NCBI RefSeq assembly: GCF_026712185.1 | Contig: NZ_JAPPUX010000002.1 | Coordinates: forward strand, 558,001 to 622,000 | DNA from: Nocardioides pini | GTDB lineage: Bacteria; Actinomycetota; Actinomycetes; Propionibacteriales; Nocardioidaceae | Reading direction: 5' to 3' | Length of the DNA stretch: 64,000 bases | Shown: positions 9,132 through 18,324 of the stretch, piece by piece | How positions within the stretch are numbered: position 1 is the first letter of the stretch | Layout: each line of letters starts with the position of its first letter | The notes under the pieces: generated by a model | What the model saw: only the letters and a program-made list of their open reading frames with translations | What the model was told of the DNA's origin: nothing | Databases searched by the model: none | Position numbers and translations under genes: made by a program

Positions 9132-10580
9132 TCAGTCGGCCTCCCAGTAGGGACCCTTCAGGTAGTGGTCCCGCTCCACGGTGGTGACCGGCCGGCGCAC
9201 CGTCCGCCACACGGTGCGCATGGTGCCGTCTGGCTGCCGCACCGTGCGGCGGACCCGGAAGTTGGCGTAGGTCGTCGTGTACGCGTTGCGGGTGTTGCGG
9301 GTGTTGTTCCACTGGTAGTCGAAGTTCCGGAGGTACTTCTTGGCGACCACGGCACCACGGACGGTGAACCAGACCTCGTCGTTGGCGGTGCTGAGGCTCG
9401 ACCAGTTCACCGAGCCCGTGATCACCATGTTGGTGTCGGGTACCCCGTTGTAGGTGCCCTGGATGATGAAGTACTTCTGGTGGCTGTAGTAGTCGAGGAT
9501 CAGGTCGTCGATGCCGTCGTTGTTGAGGTCGAAGTTGTCGTCGAGGTTGTAGTCCATCCCCGTCGAGCGGAGCGGGATCCGGCCGCGCTTGGTCGGGGCG
9601 GCGATGATGCCCTTGGTGTGGTAGCCGATGAGGCCGAAGGTGACCCTCACGTCGCACCCCTGGACCCACTTCTGGCGGATCGCCTCTGCGAGGTAGTTGC
9701 CCCGGTTGCCGCGCATCGTGTGCATCGACAGCGCCAGGCGGGTGCGCTTGACCTTGCCCGTGACGGGGTCGGGCGTCAGGCACTGGATGCGGTTGAGCAT
9801 CTGGACCACCAGGTCGTCCTTCGGCCGCGCGACGCGGGGGAAGGCGACGGCCGTGTGCTTGTCGACCGAGTCGTCGCACGTGGAGCCGTTGGTCGGGATG
9901 CCGCAGAAGACCAGGGGCTCCTGTCGTGTGTCGTAGTCCTTGCTCATGTCCTTGAAGAGCGACACGAACTGCCGGAAGAGCTCGTGGTCACCGTCGGTGA
10001 AGTAGAGGTCGTTCCACTGGTGGATCGCCGCGTTGCGGGTCATGTTGGCCGACCCCACCGCGATGACGTCCTCGGACTTGCCGGCCTGGCTGAACAGGTA
10101 GAACTTCGAGTGCAGGTTGTTGAACTCGTTGGCCGCGCCCCGGCAGCTCTGCTTGCACTTGTAGATGAAGCTGCCCTTGTTGCGGTTCTTGCCGATCTCC
10201 GCGCGCACCACCTTCATGGCGGGCGTCTCCCAGTGGTCGTTGAGGAGCATCTGCACCTGCACGCCGCGCCGGTGGGCCGCCACCAGGGCGTGCGCGACCG
10301 GCAGGCGGTCGAAGGAGTAGATCGCGATCCGGATCGACGAGCCCTTGGGGGCGTTGTCGATCGTCTTGATCACCCGCCGCTCGATCTGGAAGTGCCCCTT
10401 GGCGAGGTGGGGGTCGTTGAAGTAGGGACCGCTGAACGCCTCCCACGTGCTGGGCTTGGGCTTGGCAGCGGCCGGCGCGCCGGACGACGCGACACCGCTG
10501 GCCTGCCCGGGAGTCACCAGCCCCAGCGACACCACCAGGACCAGGCACAGGCCCCCCACGAGCCTCGAGAGCTTCGACAC
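9132..10580 (-). CDS. Secreted phospholipase D-like protein with two HxK motifs
   Basis: This encodes about 482 residues from GTG 10580, chosen because GGAAGG lies about 9 bases upstream; GTGs at 10589 and 10604 are alternatives. A hydrophobic signal segment (LVGGLCLVLVVSLGLV) comes first. The first PLD half carries His157-x-Lys159 in LHSKFYLF followed by GSANMTRNA. The second carries His367-x-Lys369 in SHQKYFII followed by TGSVNWSSL. Two such halves build one PLD active site. Before the second motif, residues 347-358 (DDNFDLNNDGID) form an Asp/Asn-rich loop like an EF-hand-type calcium site. It is probably an extracellular phosphodiesterase or nuclease. Confidence 0.85.
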   Translation of the reverse strand: MSKLSRLVGGLCLVLVVSLGLVTPGQASGVASSGAPAAAKPKPSTWEAFSGPYFNDPHLAKGHFQIERRVIKTIDNAPKGSSIRIAIYSFDRLPVAHALVAAHRRGVQVQMLLNDHWETPAMKVVRAEIGKNRNKGSFIYKCKQSCRGAANEFNNLHSKFYLFSQAGKSEDVIAVGSANMTRNAAIHQWNDLYFTDGDHELFRQFVSLFKDMSKDYDTRQEPLVFCGIPTNGSTCDDSVDKHTAVAFPRVARPKDDLVVQMLNRIQCLTPDPVTGKVKRTRLALSMHTMRGNRGNYLAEAIRQKWVQGCDVRVTFGLIGYHTKGIIAAPTKRGRIPLRSTGMDYNLDDNFDLNNDGIDDLILDYYSHQKYFIIQGTYNGVPDTNMVITGSVNWSSLSTANDEVWFTVRGAVVAKKYLRNFDYQWNNTRNTRNAYTTTYANFRVRRTVRQPDGTMRTVWRTVRRPVTTVERDHYLKGPYWEAD

Positions 10581-10733
10581 GAACCCCACCCTTCCGTCGA
10601 ACACGTCCGGCCAGCATAAGCAGACATGGGCCGTTCCGGGCCGCGCATCGGACCGCGTCTCGCCACCACGTCGCGGACGTGGTCTGATGGCCCACCCGCA
10701 GGGCGGAGCGGAGTCGGCTTCCGCTTGACTGGT

Positions 10734-10749
10734 TCGAACACGTGTTCGA
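10734..10749. promoter_or_regulatory. LexA (SOS) box upstream of imuA'
   Basis: TCGAACACGTGTTCGA is a perfect 16-base palindrome matching the actinobacterial SOS box TCGAAC-N4-GTTCGA. A TTGACT hexamer at 10725-10730 could be the -35 element, with the box filling the spacer. It ends 10 bases before ATG 10760, so LexA would block the promoter directly. Confidence 0.93.
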
Positions 10750-10759
10750 TCATGGAACC

Positions 10760-11443
10760 ATGTCCTCCGCTCGCTCCGTCGCCACGCTCGACCCCGGCCG
10801 GTCCGTGGTCGAGCAGCTGCGCGAGCGGGTCGCGGCCATGGAGCGCAGGCCCGCCGGGGAGCCGGTCGCGACCCTGCCCGGCCTGGCCGACCTGGTCCCG
10901 CTGCACGCGGGCTCGACGTACGCCGTCGACTCGGCGTCGCTGGCGCTGGCCCTCGCCGCCGGCGCCTCGCAGGCCGGGGAGTGGGTCGGCTTCGCGGGGT
11001 GCACCGACTTCGGCGCCGAGGCCGCGGCGGAGGTCGGCATCGAGCTGTCGCGCACCGTGCTGGTGCCCGACCCGGGCGAGCACTGGCTCGAGGTGACCGC
11101 GGCGCTCGTCGACGTGCTGCGCGTGGTGGTGCTGCGCCCGCCGGCCACGGTCGACGAGCGCACCGCGGGGATCCTCGACTCGCGGCTGCGCACCCGCTCC
11201 GCCGTGCTCGTCGTCCACGGCCGGTGGCCGCGCGTGTCCGCCCGGCTGAGCGTCGAGGAGTCCGGGTGGACCGGCCCCACGTCGGGTGCCGGGCAGCTCG
11301 AGGAGCGACGGGCGCGGGTCGCGGTGCATCGGGGTGCTCGGCCGCCGCAGCGCGCCGACCTGTCGTGGCCCGGCGTGCGCCCCGTCGCCCCCCTGGTCGA
11401 TCCCCTCACCGACCGACAGGTCCGCGAAATCCGTCGGGCATGA
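10760..11443 (+). CDS. imuA': ImuA'-like mutasome accessory protein
   Basis: This 227-residue protein has the RecA-core-like layout seen in actinobacterial ImuA' (mycobacterial Rv3395c type): LPGLADLVPLHAGSTYAVDS, then GEWVGFAGC and LEVTAALVDVLRVVVLRPP. It is the first gene of the imuA'-imuB-dnaE2 cassette and sits directly behind a perfect LexA box. In mycobacteria ImuA' and ImuB recruit DnaE2 to the sliding clamp for damage-induced mutagenesis. I chose ATG 10760 because a GTG at 10742 falls inside the SOS box. If the promoter is as proposed, the transcript would begin at or very near this ATG, that is, leaderless (inference). Confidence 0.85.
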   Translation: MSSARSVATLDPGRSVVEQLRERVAAMERRPAGEPVATLPGLADLVPLHAGSTYAVDSASLALALAAGASQAGEWVGFAGCTDFGAEAAAEVGIELSRTVLVPDPGEHWLEVTAALVDVLRVVVLRPPATVDERTAGILDSRLRTRSAVLVVHGRWPRVSARLSVEESGWTGPTSGAGQLEERRARVAVHRGARPPQRADLSWPGVRPVAPLVDPLTDRQVREIRRA

Positions 11444-11456
11444 GGGGGGTCCGTCG

Positions 11457-13043
11457 ATGAGGGTGATGGTCGTGTGGTGCCCCGACTGGTCGGTGGTCGC
11501 CGCCCTCGAGGAGGCCGACCGGTCGCTCCGCGCCCCCGCCGCCGTGCTCGCCGCCAACGTCGTGGAGGTCTGCAACGGCCCCGCCCGCGCGGAGGGCGTG
11601 CGCCGCGGGCAGCGTCGCCGCGACGCGCAGGCCCGGTGCCCCGAGCTGCTGCTCCTGCCGGCCAACCCCGATCGCGACGTGCGCGCCTTCGAGCCGGTCC
11701 TCGCGGTGGTCGAGGACCTGCGCCCGGGCGTCGCCGCCCTGCGTCCCGGGCTGCTCGCCGTGCGGGCGCCCGGCAGCTGGTACGGCAGCGAGACCGCGGC
11801 GGCGGCGACCGCCTGCCAGGCGCTGGTCGAGACCGGCGTGTGGGACGTGCGGGTCGGCATCGCCGACGACCTGTTCACCGCCGAGCAGGCCGCACGGGTC
11901 GCGGACGTGCAGTCGTGGACCGTGGTCCCTCCCGGTGGGTCCCCGTCGTTCCTGCGCGGCCTGCCCGTCCACGTGCTGCAGGACGACGGCGCCCGCGGAC
12001 GCGAGCTCGTGGGGCTCCTGCAGCGGCTCGGCCTCCGCACCCTGGGTGACCTGGCCGACCTGCCGGGCGACGCCGTCGAGCACCGGCTGGGGGCCTACGG
12101 CGCCACGGTGCGCAGGCGGGCCCGGGGCGAGGACCCCACGCTGTTCGCCGCCCGCACCCCGCCGCCCGAGCTCGACGCCGCGGTTCCCTTCGAGCCGCCT
12201 CTCGACTCCGTCGAAGCGATCACCTTCAGCGTCCGCACCACCGCCGAGCGGTTCGTCACGCAGCTCGCCCACCACCAGCTCGTCGCCACCGGCGTGCGGG
12301 TCGAGGCCGAGTCCGACGGGGTGGTGTGCTCCTCGCGCACCTGGCTGCACCCGCGGCACTTCACCGCCCGTGACCTCGTCGACCGCGTCCACTGGCAGCT
12401 CCAGTCTGCCGGGTCCACGAGCGGTGCCGGCGGCTCGCTGCGCGCCCGCAAGCAGGTGGGCGTCGTGGAGGCGCCCATCGACCGGGTCCGCTTCGTGCCC
12501 GAGCTGGTGGAGCCCGCGGCGGCGCACGGGGAGGCGCTCTGGGGCTCGGCCTCCGACGACCTCGTCGAGCGCGGCGTCGCCCGGGTCCAGGGCATGGTCG
12601 GCTTCGACGCCGTGCGCCGACCGGTCCTGCAGGGCGGCCGCAGCCCGGCGGCCCGGCAGGCGCTGGTGCCGTGGGGGGAGCGCGCGGTCGACCTGCGCCC
12701 GGTGGACCGGCCGTGGCCGGGTCGTGTGCCCGGGCCGGCGCCGGTGCGGGTCTTCGCCCCTCCCCGCGCCGCCGAGGTGGTCGACGGCGCCGGTCGGGAG
12801 GTGCGCGTCACCGACCGCGGCGTGGTGAGCGGCGAGCCGCGGCACTTCCGGGTCGCCGGCCGGGCCGAGGGCACGCCCTGGCAGCCGGTGACCGCGTGGG
12901 CGGGGCCGTGGCCGACCGACGAGGGCTGGTGGTCGGGCGGCTCGGGACCCTCCGCGCGGTTCCAGGTCGTCGGCGCCGACGGCCGCGCCTGGCTGCTCCT
13001 GCGGGCGGCCGAAGGCTGGTCCCTGGAAGCGGGCTACGACTGA
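11457..13043 (+). CDS. imuB: ImuB, Y-family DNA polymerase-like mutasome adaptor
   Basis: This encodes 528 residues from ATG 11457, 13 bases after imuA'. It has the Y-polymerase layout, including the helix-hairpin-helix segment LQRLGLRTLGDLADLPGDAVEHRLG and the little-finger region. The N-terminal strand reads RVMVVWCPDWSVVAA, without the DxDxFFASVE catalytic acidic motif of active Y-family polymerases. That matches ImuB as a non-catalytic adaptor binding the beta clamp and DnaE2. The stop codon overlaps the dnaE2 start by one base (TGATG). Confidence 0.92.
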   Translation: MRVMVVWCPDWSVVAALEEADRSLRAPAAVLAANVVEVCNGPARAEGVRRGQRRRDAQARCPELLLLPANPDRDVRAFEPVLAVVEDLRPGVAALRPGLLAVRAPGSWYGSETAAAATACQALVETGVWDVRVGIADDLFTAEQAARVADVQSWTVVPPGGSPSFLRGLPVHVLQDDGARGRELVGLLQRLGLRTLGDLADLPGDAVEHRLGAYGATVRRRARGEDPTLFAARTPPPELDAAVPFEPPLDSVEAITFSVRTTAERFVTQLAHHQLVATGVRVEAESDGVVCSSRTWLHPRHFTARDLVDRVHWQLQSAGSTSGAGGSLRARKQVGVVEAPIDRVRFVPELVEPAAAHGEALWGSASDDLVERGVARVQGMVGFDAVRRPVLQGGRSPAARQALVPWGERAVDLRPVDRPWPGRVPGPAPVRVFAPPRAAEVVDGAGREVRVTDRGVVSGEPRHFRVAGRAEGTPWQPVTAWAGPWPTDEGWWSGGSGPSARFQVVGADGRAWLLLRAAEGWSLEAGYD

Positions 13044-16000
13044 TGGGCTGGAACAACCCCGCCATGCGGTGGAAGGAGCTCGAGCGCCGGCTGAGCGGCC
13101 TGCCCGGCGCCGACGACGCTCCCGTGTCGCGGCGCAAGCGCGCCTCGACCGAGGCCCGGGAGATCGAGCGCCCCGCCGCGGTCACGCCCTACGCCGAGCT
13201 GCACTGCCACAGCCACTTCAGCTTCCTCGACGGCGCGTCGTCCCCGGCGGAGCTCGTCGAGGAGGCCGTCCGGCTGGGGCTGCACGCCCTCGCGGTGACC
13301 GACCACGACGGCTTCTACGGCGCACCGATGCTCGCCGAGGCGGCGGCCGCCTACGGGCTGCCCACCGTCTTCGGCGCCGAGCTCTCGCTCGGCCTCTCCG
13401 GGCCGCAGAACGGTGTCCCCGACCCGGAGGGCAGCCACCTGCTCGTGCTGGCGCGGGGCGTCGAGGGCTACCACCGGCTGGCGGCCGCGATGACCGATGC
13501 CCACCTGCGCGGTGACGAGAAGGGCCGACCCGTCTACGACCTCGACGAGCTGGCCGAGCACGGACGCGGCCACTGGGCCGTGCTCACCGGCTGCCGCAAG
13601 GGCGCGGTGCGCCAGGCGCTCGCGACGGGCGGCGAGTCGGCGGCGGCCGAGGCGCTCGACCGGCTGACGTCGCTGTTCGGGCTGGAGCACGTGATCGTCG
13701 AGCTCTCCCCGCGTCCGGGCGCCGACGTCACCAACGCCGCGCTCGCCGGGCTCGCCGCGGTCCACGGGCTCGACGTGGTCGCCGCCGGCAACGTCCACCA
13801 CGCCACCCCGCAGCGCCACCGGCTCGCCTCGGCCATGGCGGCCGTGCGCGCGCGCCGCAGCCTGGGCGAGCTCGACGGCTGGCTCGACCTGTCGGGGTCG
13901 GCCCACCTGCGCAGCGGCGCGGAGACGGCGGCAGCCCTGTCGTCCTACCCGCACGCCGTGGCGCGCAGCGTCACCCTCGCCGACGACCTGGCCTTCGACC
14001 TGCGCAAGGCCTCCCCCGCGCTGCCCAAGCGCCAGATCCCCGACGGCCACACCGCCGACTCGTGGCTGCGGGTGCTCGTGGAGCGCGGGTTCGAGGAGCG
14101 CTACGCCGGCGTCCCCCACGAGCGCGAGGCTCGCGAGCGGCTCGAGCACGAGCTGCGGGTCATCGCCGAGAAGGACTTCGCGGGCTACTTCGTCATCGTC
14201 CACGACATCGTCGCCTTCGCCCGCGAGCGCCGGATCCTGTGCCAGGGACGGGGCTCCGCCGCCAGCTCGGCGGTCTGCTACGCCCTCGGCATCACCGCCG
14301 TCGACGCGGTCTTCTACAAGCTGCCGTTCGAGCGGTTCATCTCGGCCCACCGCGACGAGGAGCCCGACATCGACGTCGACTTCGACTCCGACCGGCGCGA
14401 GGAGGTCATCCAGTGGGTCTACGACACCTACGGACGCCGCAACGCCGCACAGGTTGCCAACGTCATCGCCTACCGGCCGCGGATGGCGGTGCGCGACGCC
14501 GCCAAGGCGCTCGGCTTCTCCCCCGGCCAGCAGGACGCCTGGTCCAAGCAGATCGACGGCTGGAAGTCGGTGGTGGCCGGCGACATGGGCGACCCCGCCG
14601 CCCACGACGTTCCGCCGTCGGTGGTCGCGCTGGCCGAGGAGCTGATGGGAGCCCCGCGCCACCTCGGCATCCACTCGGGCGGGATGGTGCTGACCGAGCG
14701 ACCCATCGGGGAGGTCTGCCCGATCGAGCGGGCGCGGATGGACCGGCGCACCGTCCTGCAGTGGGACAAGGACGGCTGCGAGTCGATGGGGCTGGTCAAG
14801 TTCGACCTGCTCGGCCTGGGGATGCTGGGCGCGCTCGACCACATGATGCGGCTCGTCGCCGAGCACCTCGGCGAGGAGTGGGACCTCGCGACGTTGCCCA
14901 AGGAGGAGCCGGCGGTCTACGACATGCTGTGTCGCGCCGACTCGATCGGGGTCTTCCAGGTGGAGAGCCGCGCCCAGATCGGCACGCTGCCCCGCCTGCG
15001 CCCCCGCGAGTTCTACGACCTGGCCATCGAGATCGCCCTGATCCGGCCCGGTCCGATCCAGGGTGGCGCCGTGCACCCCTACGTCCGGCGCGCGACGGGC
15101 CAGGAGCCGGTGACCTACGACCACCCGGAGCTGGTGCCGGTGCTCGAGCGCACCAAGGGGGTGCCACTGTTCCAGGAGCAGCTCATGGCCATGGCGGTCA
15201 CCCTCGGTGACTGCAGCCGCGACGACGCCGACCTGCTGCGCCGCGCGATGGGATCCAAGCGGGGCGTCGAGCGCATCGAGTCGGTCAAGCAGAAGCTCTA
15301 CGCCGGCATGCAACGCCGCGGCATCACCGGCGACCTCGCCGACTCGATCTACGTCAAGATCCTGTCGTTCGCCAACTTCGGCTTCGCCGAGTCGCACGCC
15401 CTGTCCTTCGCGCTCCTCGTCTACGCGTCCTCGTGGTTCAAGCTGCACTACCCGGCGGCCTTCCTCGCCGGGCTGCTGCGCAACCAGCCGATGGGGTTCT
15501 ACTCCCCGCAGTCGCTGGTCCACGACGCCCGCCGCCACGACGTCGACGTACGCCGTCCCGACGTGACGCTGTCCGCGGCCCAGGCCGACCTCGAGCCGGT
15601 CGGGACCGGTGCCGTCACCGCCACCGGGCTCGACGAGTGCTGCCGTCCCCGGTTCGAGCGCGTCGAGTGGGTGCCGGGCACCCCCGACCCGGTGCCCGCC
15701 CACCGCCGCGACGGAGCGCTCGCCGTACGCCTCGGGCTGGACTCGGTGCGTGGCATCGGCCTCGAGGTCGCGCGCCGGATCGTCGCCGCCCGCGACGAGG
15801 CCCCGTTCACCGGCATCACCGACCTGTCGCGGCGCGCCGACCTGACGTCCGCCCAGCTGGAGGCGCTGGCCACCGCCGGGGCGTTCGACGCGTGGGGGCT
15901 CGACCGGCGGTCCGCGCTGTGGGCGGCCGGCTTCGCCGAGGGGTCCGAGCACCTGCCGGGCATCACCCCGGCGCCCGCCGCGCCGACCCTGCCCGGGATG

Positions 16001-16438
16001 AGCGAGCCGGAGCTCACCCTCGCCGACCTGTGGGCCACGGGGGTCTCGCCCGAGCGCCACCCGGTCGAGCACCTGCGCGACGAGCTGCGCCGGGCCGGCG
16101 TCCGCTCCGTCGCGGAGCTGGCCGACGCCGAGCCAGGCCGGCGCGTCCACGTCGGCGGGCTCGTCACGCACCGCCAGCGACCGGGCACGGCCATGGGCGT
16201 CACCTTCCTCAACCTCGAGGACGAGACCGGGATGCTCAACGTCGTGTGCTCCATCGGAGTGATGAAGGCCCACCGGCAGGCAGCCCGCAACAAGGTGGCG
16301 GTCGTCGTGCGCGGACGTCTCGAGCGCAACGAGGGCGTCACCAACCTCGTGGCCGACCGCGTCGAGGGCATCGACGTCGTGGTGCCGGGAGCCGGCGCCG
16401 TGCTGCAGGCGCGGGCCTCGTCCCGCGACTTCCGGTGA
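13043..16438 (+). CDS. dnaE2: Error-prone DNA polymerase DnaE2
   Basis: This 1131-residue C-family polymerase starts at ATG 13043, overlapping the imuB stop. The N-terminal PHP domain begins AELHCHSHFSFLDG with His54, His56 and His58. The palm carries the catalytic aspartates Asp442 and Asp444 in PDIDVDFD and Asp588 in LVKFDLLGL. A C-terminal OB fold (RRVHVGGLVTHRQRPGTAMG) follows. Length and order fit DnaE2 rather than the replicative DnaE1. Together with imuA' and imuB it forms the SOS-controlled translesion mutasome. Confidence 0.95.
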   Translation: MGWNNPAMRWKELERRLSGLPGADDAPVSRRKRASTEAREIERPAAVTPYAELHCHSHFSFLDGASSPAELVEEAVRLGLHALAVTDHDGFYGAPMLAEAAAAYGLPTVFGAELSLGLSGPQNGVPDPEGSHLLVLARGVEGYHRLAAAMTDAHLRGDEKGRPVYDLDELAEHGRGHWAVLTGCRKGAVRQALATGGESAAAEALDRLTSLFGLEHVIVELSPRPGADVTNAALAGLAAVHGLDVVAAGNVHHATPQRHRLASAMAAVRARRSLGELDGWLDLSGSAHLRSGAETAAALSSYPHAVARSVTLADDLAFDLRKASPALPKRQIPDGHTADSWLRVLVERGFEERYAGVPHEREARERLEHELRVIAEKDFAGYFVIVHDIVAFARERRILCQGRGSAASSAVCYALGITAVDAVFYKLPFERFISAHRDEEPDIDVDFDSDRREEVIQWVYDTYGRRNAAQVANVIAYRPRMAVRDAAKALGFSPGQQDAWSKQIDGWKSVVAGDMGDPAAHDVPPSVVALAEELMGAPRHLGIHSGGMVLTERPIGEVCPIERARMDRRTVLQWDKDGCESMGLVKFDLLGLGMLGALDHMMRLVAEHLGEEWDLATLPKEEPAVYDMLCRADSIGVFQVESRAQIGTLPRLRPREFYDLAIEIALIRPGPIQGGAVHPYVRRATGQEPVTYDHPELVPVLERTKGVPLFQEQLMAMAVTLGDCSRDDADLLRRAMGSKRGVERIESVKQKLYAGMQRRGITGDLADSIYVKILSFANFGFAESHALSFALLVYASSWFKLHYPAAFLAGLLRNQPMGFYSPQSLVHDARRHDVDVRRPDVTLSAAQADLEPVGTGAVTATGLDECCRPRFERVEWVPGTPDPVPAHRRDGALAVRLGLDSVRGIGLEVARRIVAARDEAPFTGITDLSRRADLTSAQLEALATAGAFDAWGLDRRSALWAAGFAEGSEHLPGITPAPAAPTLPGMSEPELTLADLWATGVSPERHPVEHLRDELRRAGVRSVAELADAEPGRRVHVGGLVTHRQRPGTAMGVTFLNLEDETGMLNVVCSIGVMKAHRQAARNKVAVVVRGRLERNEGVTNLVADRVEGIDVVVPGAGAVLQARASSRDFR

Positions 16439-16556
16439 GCGGGCGCACCCGGGCCGGTCGCCCGTGCGGGTGGGACGACAGGACGGGCCTTCCCCCCGGT
16501 AGGTCGATGGGCCATATGCTCGACACGAGCCGCCCAGCGGCGACGACCGGACGACG

Positions 16557-17540
16557 ATGGGAGGCATGGTGGGCGACGACCGAAGCGCTCCCGTGCCGTC
16601 CGCCCCCGACCGGTCAGCCAGCTCCTACTCCGTGGTGATCCCCGTCTACAACAGCCAGGACGTGGTGGGGGCGACGATCGACCGCGTCGTCGAGGTCTTC
16701 GAGTCCGCCGGGCTGCGCTACCAGGTGGTCCTGGTCAACGACGGCAGCCGCGACGGCAGCTGGGACGTCATCGCCGAGCGCGCGCGCACCTCACCCCACG
16801 TCGTCGCCCTCGACCTCCTGCGCAACTACGGCCAGCACCACGCCAACGTCGCCGGCATGCGGGAGACGACCGGTGACTACGTCATCACCCTCGACGACGA
16901 CCTGCAGAACCCGCCCGACCAGGCGCTGCTGCTGATCGACAAGGCGATGGAGGGCCACGACGTCGTGTTCGGCCGCTTCGAGCGCAAGCAGGCGCGGGGC
17001 TACCGGCGGCTCGGCAGCAAGGCGATCAGCCTGGTCAACCGGCGGGTCTTCGACCAGCCGCCCGGGTTGGCGGTGTCCAACTTCCGCATCCTGCGCCGCG
17101 ACGTGGTGGAGCGGATCTGCGGCTCCCGCACCGCCCACCCCTACATCACGGGCCAGGCGCTGATGTTCTCGAGCAACCCCGCCGACGTCCTGGTGCGCCA
17201 CGACCCGCGGCCGGTCGGCACCAGCAACTACGGCCTGCGCCGCATCGCCTCCCTCGTGCTCGCCATCTTGTTCAGCTACTCGGTGTTCCCGCTGCGGCTG
17301 GCCGCGGGCGTGGGGTTCGCGGTCGCCGGAGGCAGCTTCCTGCTCGGCCTCTTCTACCTCGTCCGGTCGCTGTTCGTGGACTCGACCGTGCCCGGCTGGA
17401 CGACGATCGCGGTGCTGCTGGCGGTGATGAACGGGTTCGTCATCATGCTGCTGTCTATGCTGGGCGAGTACGTCGTCCGCACCCTCAACGCGGTCAGCGT
17501 GGTCACCACGTACCACGTGGCGCGACGGGTGTCGTCGTGA
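16557..17540 (+). CDS. GT2-family polyprenyl-phosphate glycosyltransferase (GtrB/DPM1-like)
   Basis: This 327-residue protein has a GT-A catalytic domain at about 25-235: SVVIPVYNSQDVVG, then VVLVNDGSRDGS, then ITLDDDLQNP with the metal-binding Asp cluster. Two transmembrane helices follow (LAAGVGFAVAGGSFLLGLFY and VLLAVMNGFVIMLLSML), typical of GtrB-type enzymes that load a sugar onto undecaprenyl phosphate on the inner face of the membrane. ATG 16566 or GTG 16569 are alternative starts close behind a GGGAGG motif. The stop overlaps the sulfotransferase GTG (GTGA). It is the first gene of a surface-glycan operon. Confidence 0.88.
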   Translation: MGGMVGDDRSAPVPSAPDRSASSYSVVIPVYNSQDVVGATIDRVVEVFESAGLRYQVVLVNDGSRDGSWDVIAERARTSPHVVALDLLRNYGQHHANVAGMRETTGDYVITLDDDLQNPPDQALLLIDKAMEGHDVVFGRFERKQARGYRRLGSKAISLVNRRVFDQPPGLAVSNFRILRRDVVERICGSRTAHPYITGQALMFSSNPADVLVRHDPRPVGTSNYGLRRIASLVLAILFSYSVFPLRLAAGVGFAVAGGSFLLGLFYLVRSLFVDSTVPGWTTIAVLLAVMNGFVIMLLSMLGEYVVRTLNAVSVVTTYHVARRVSS

Positions 17541-18286
17541 GCGGCTGCGAGCACCGGCACCTGCTGGTCGTGGGCGCGCAGCGGTGCGGCACCACCTACC
17601 TCAGCCGGGCACTCGACGCCCACCCCGACGTCACGATGGCCCGCCCGTCTCCCCCCGAGCCCAAGGTCTTCAACGACGCGGATCTCTCCGCCCGCGGCCT
17701 GGACTCCTACCACCGCACATGGTTCGCGCACGCTGGCGACGAGGAGCTGCTCGGTGACAAGAGCACCAGCTACCTCGAGGACCCGCAGGCGCCGGGTCGT
17801 GCGGCCGCGATGCTCGGCGAGCCCCACGTGGTCGTGCTGCTGCGCGACCCGGTGCGCCGGGCCGTGTCGCACTGGAGGTTCAGCACCGCCAACGGCTTCG
17901 AGACCCGCGCCCTCGACGACGCGTTGCTCGCCGACCTCGACGACCACCAGCAGTGGGACCCCCAGCGGTCCTCCGTGTCGCCGTTCGCCTACCTCCGGCG
18001 CGGCCGCTACGCCGAGCAGCTCGAGCCCTGGACCGCGGCGTTCCCCGCGACCACCCACGTCCTCCTCACCGAGGAGCTGCTGGGCGACCCCGCGGTGCTG
18101 CCCGGCCTGGTGGCGGACCTCGGGCTCGACCCCGGTCGCACGCCGGTCCCCGACGGCGAGCCGGTCAACGCGGCGCCGGGCGACGCGCCCGTGCTCGATG
18201 CAGGAGTGGCGCGCATGCTGGAGGGGTACTTCCAGGACAGCAACGCACGCCTGGCCGAACGGCTGGGGAGGCCACTGCCGTGGTGA
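17537..18286 (+). CDS. PAPS-dependent sulfotransferase
   Basis: This 249-residue protein has the 5'-phosphosulfate loop LVVGAQRCGTTYLSRAL near the N-terminus and the 3'-phosphate-binding segment LRDPVRRAVSHWRFS around residues 97-111. It should transfer sulfate from PAPS to a hydroxyl, probably of a lipid or sugar given its neighbours. GTG 17537 overlaps the upstream glycosyltransferase stop, and its own stop lies about 40 bases before the aminotransferase start. Sulfated surface glycolipids or polysaccharides are a plausible end product (inference). Confidence 0.88.
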   Translation: MSGCEHRHLLVVGAQRCGTTYLSRALDAHPDVTMARPSPPEPKVFNDADLSARGLDSYHRTWFAHAGDEELLGDKSTSYLEDPQAPGRAAAMLGEPHVVVLLRDPVRRAVSHWRFSTANGFETRALDDALLADLDDHQQWDPQRSSVSPFAYLRRGRYAEQLEPWTAAFPATTHVLLTEELLGDPAVLPGLVADLGLDPGRTPVPDGEPVNAAPGDAPVLDAGVARMLEGYFQDSNARLAERLGRPLPW

Positions 18287-18324
18287 CCCGGGGCGAGACG
18301 AACGACGAGAGGGAGGTGCCCGCC

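Noticed and set aside
10742..10759. GTG 10742 as the start of imuA'
   Set aside because: It falls within the LexA box and has no Shine-Dalgarno; ATG 10760 fits better.
13034..16567. Long minus-strand open frame opposite dnaE2
   Set aside because: It is an antisense shadow of a high-GC gene; the translation lacks any fold while the plus strand encodes DnaE2.
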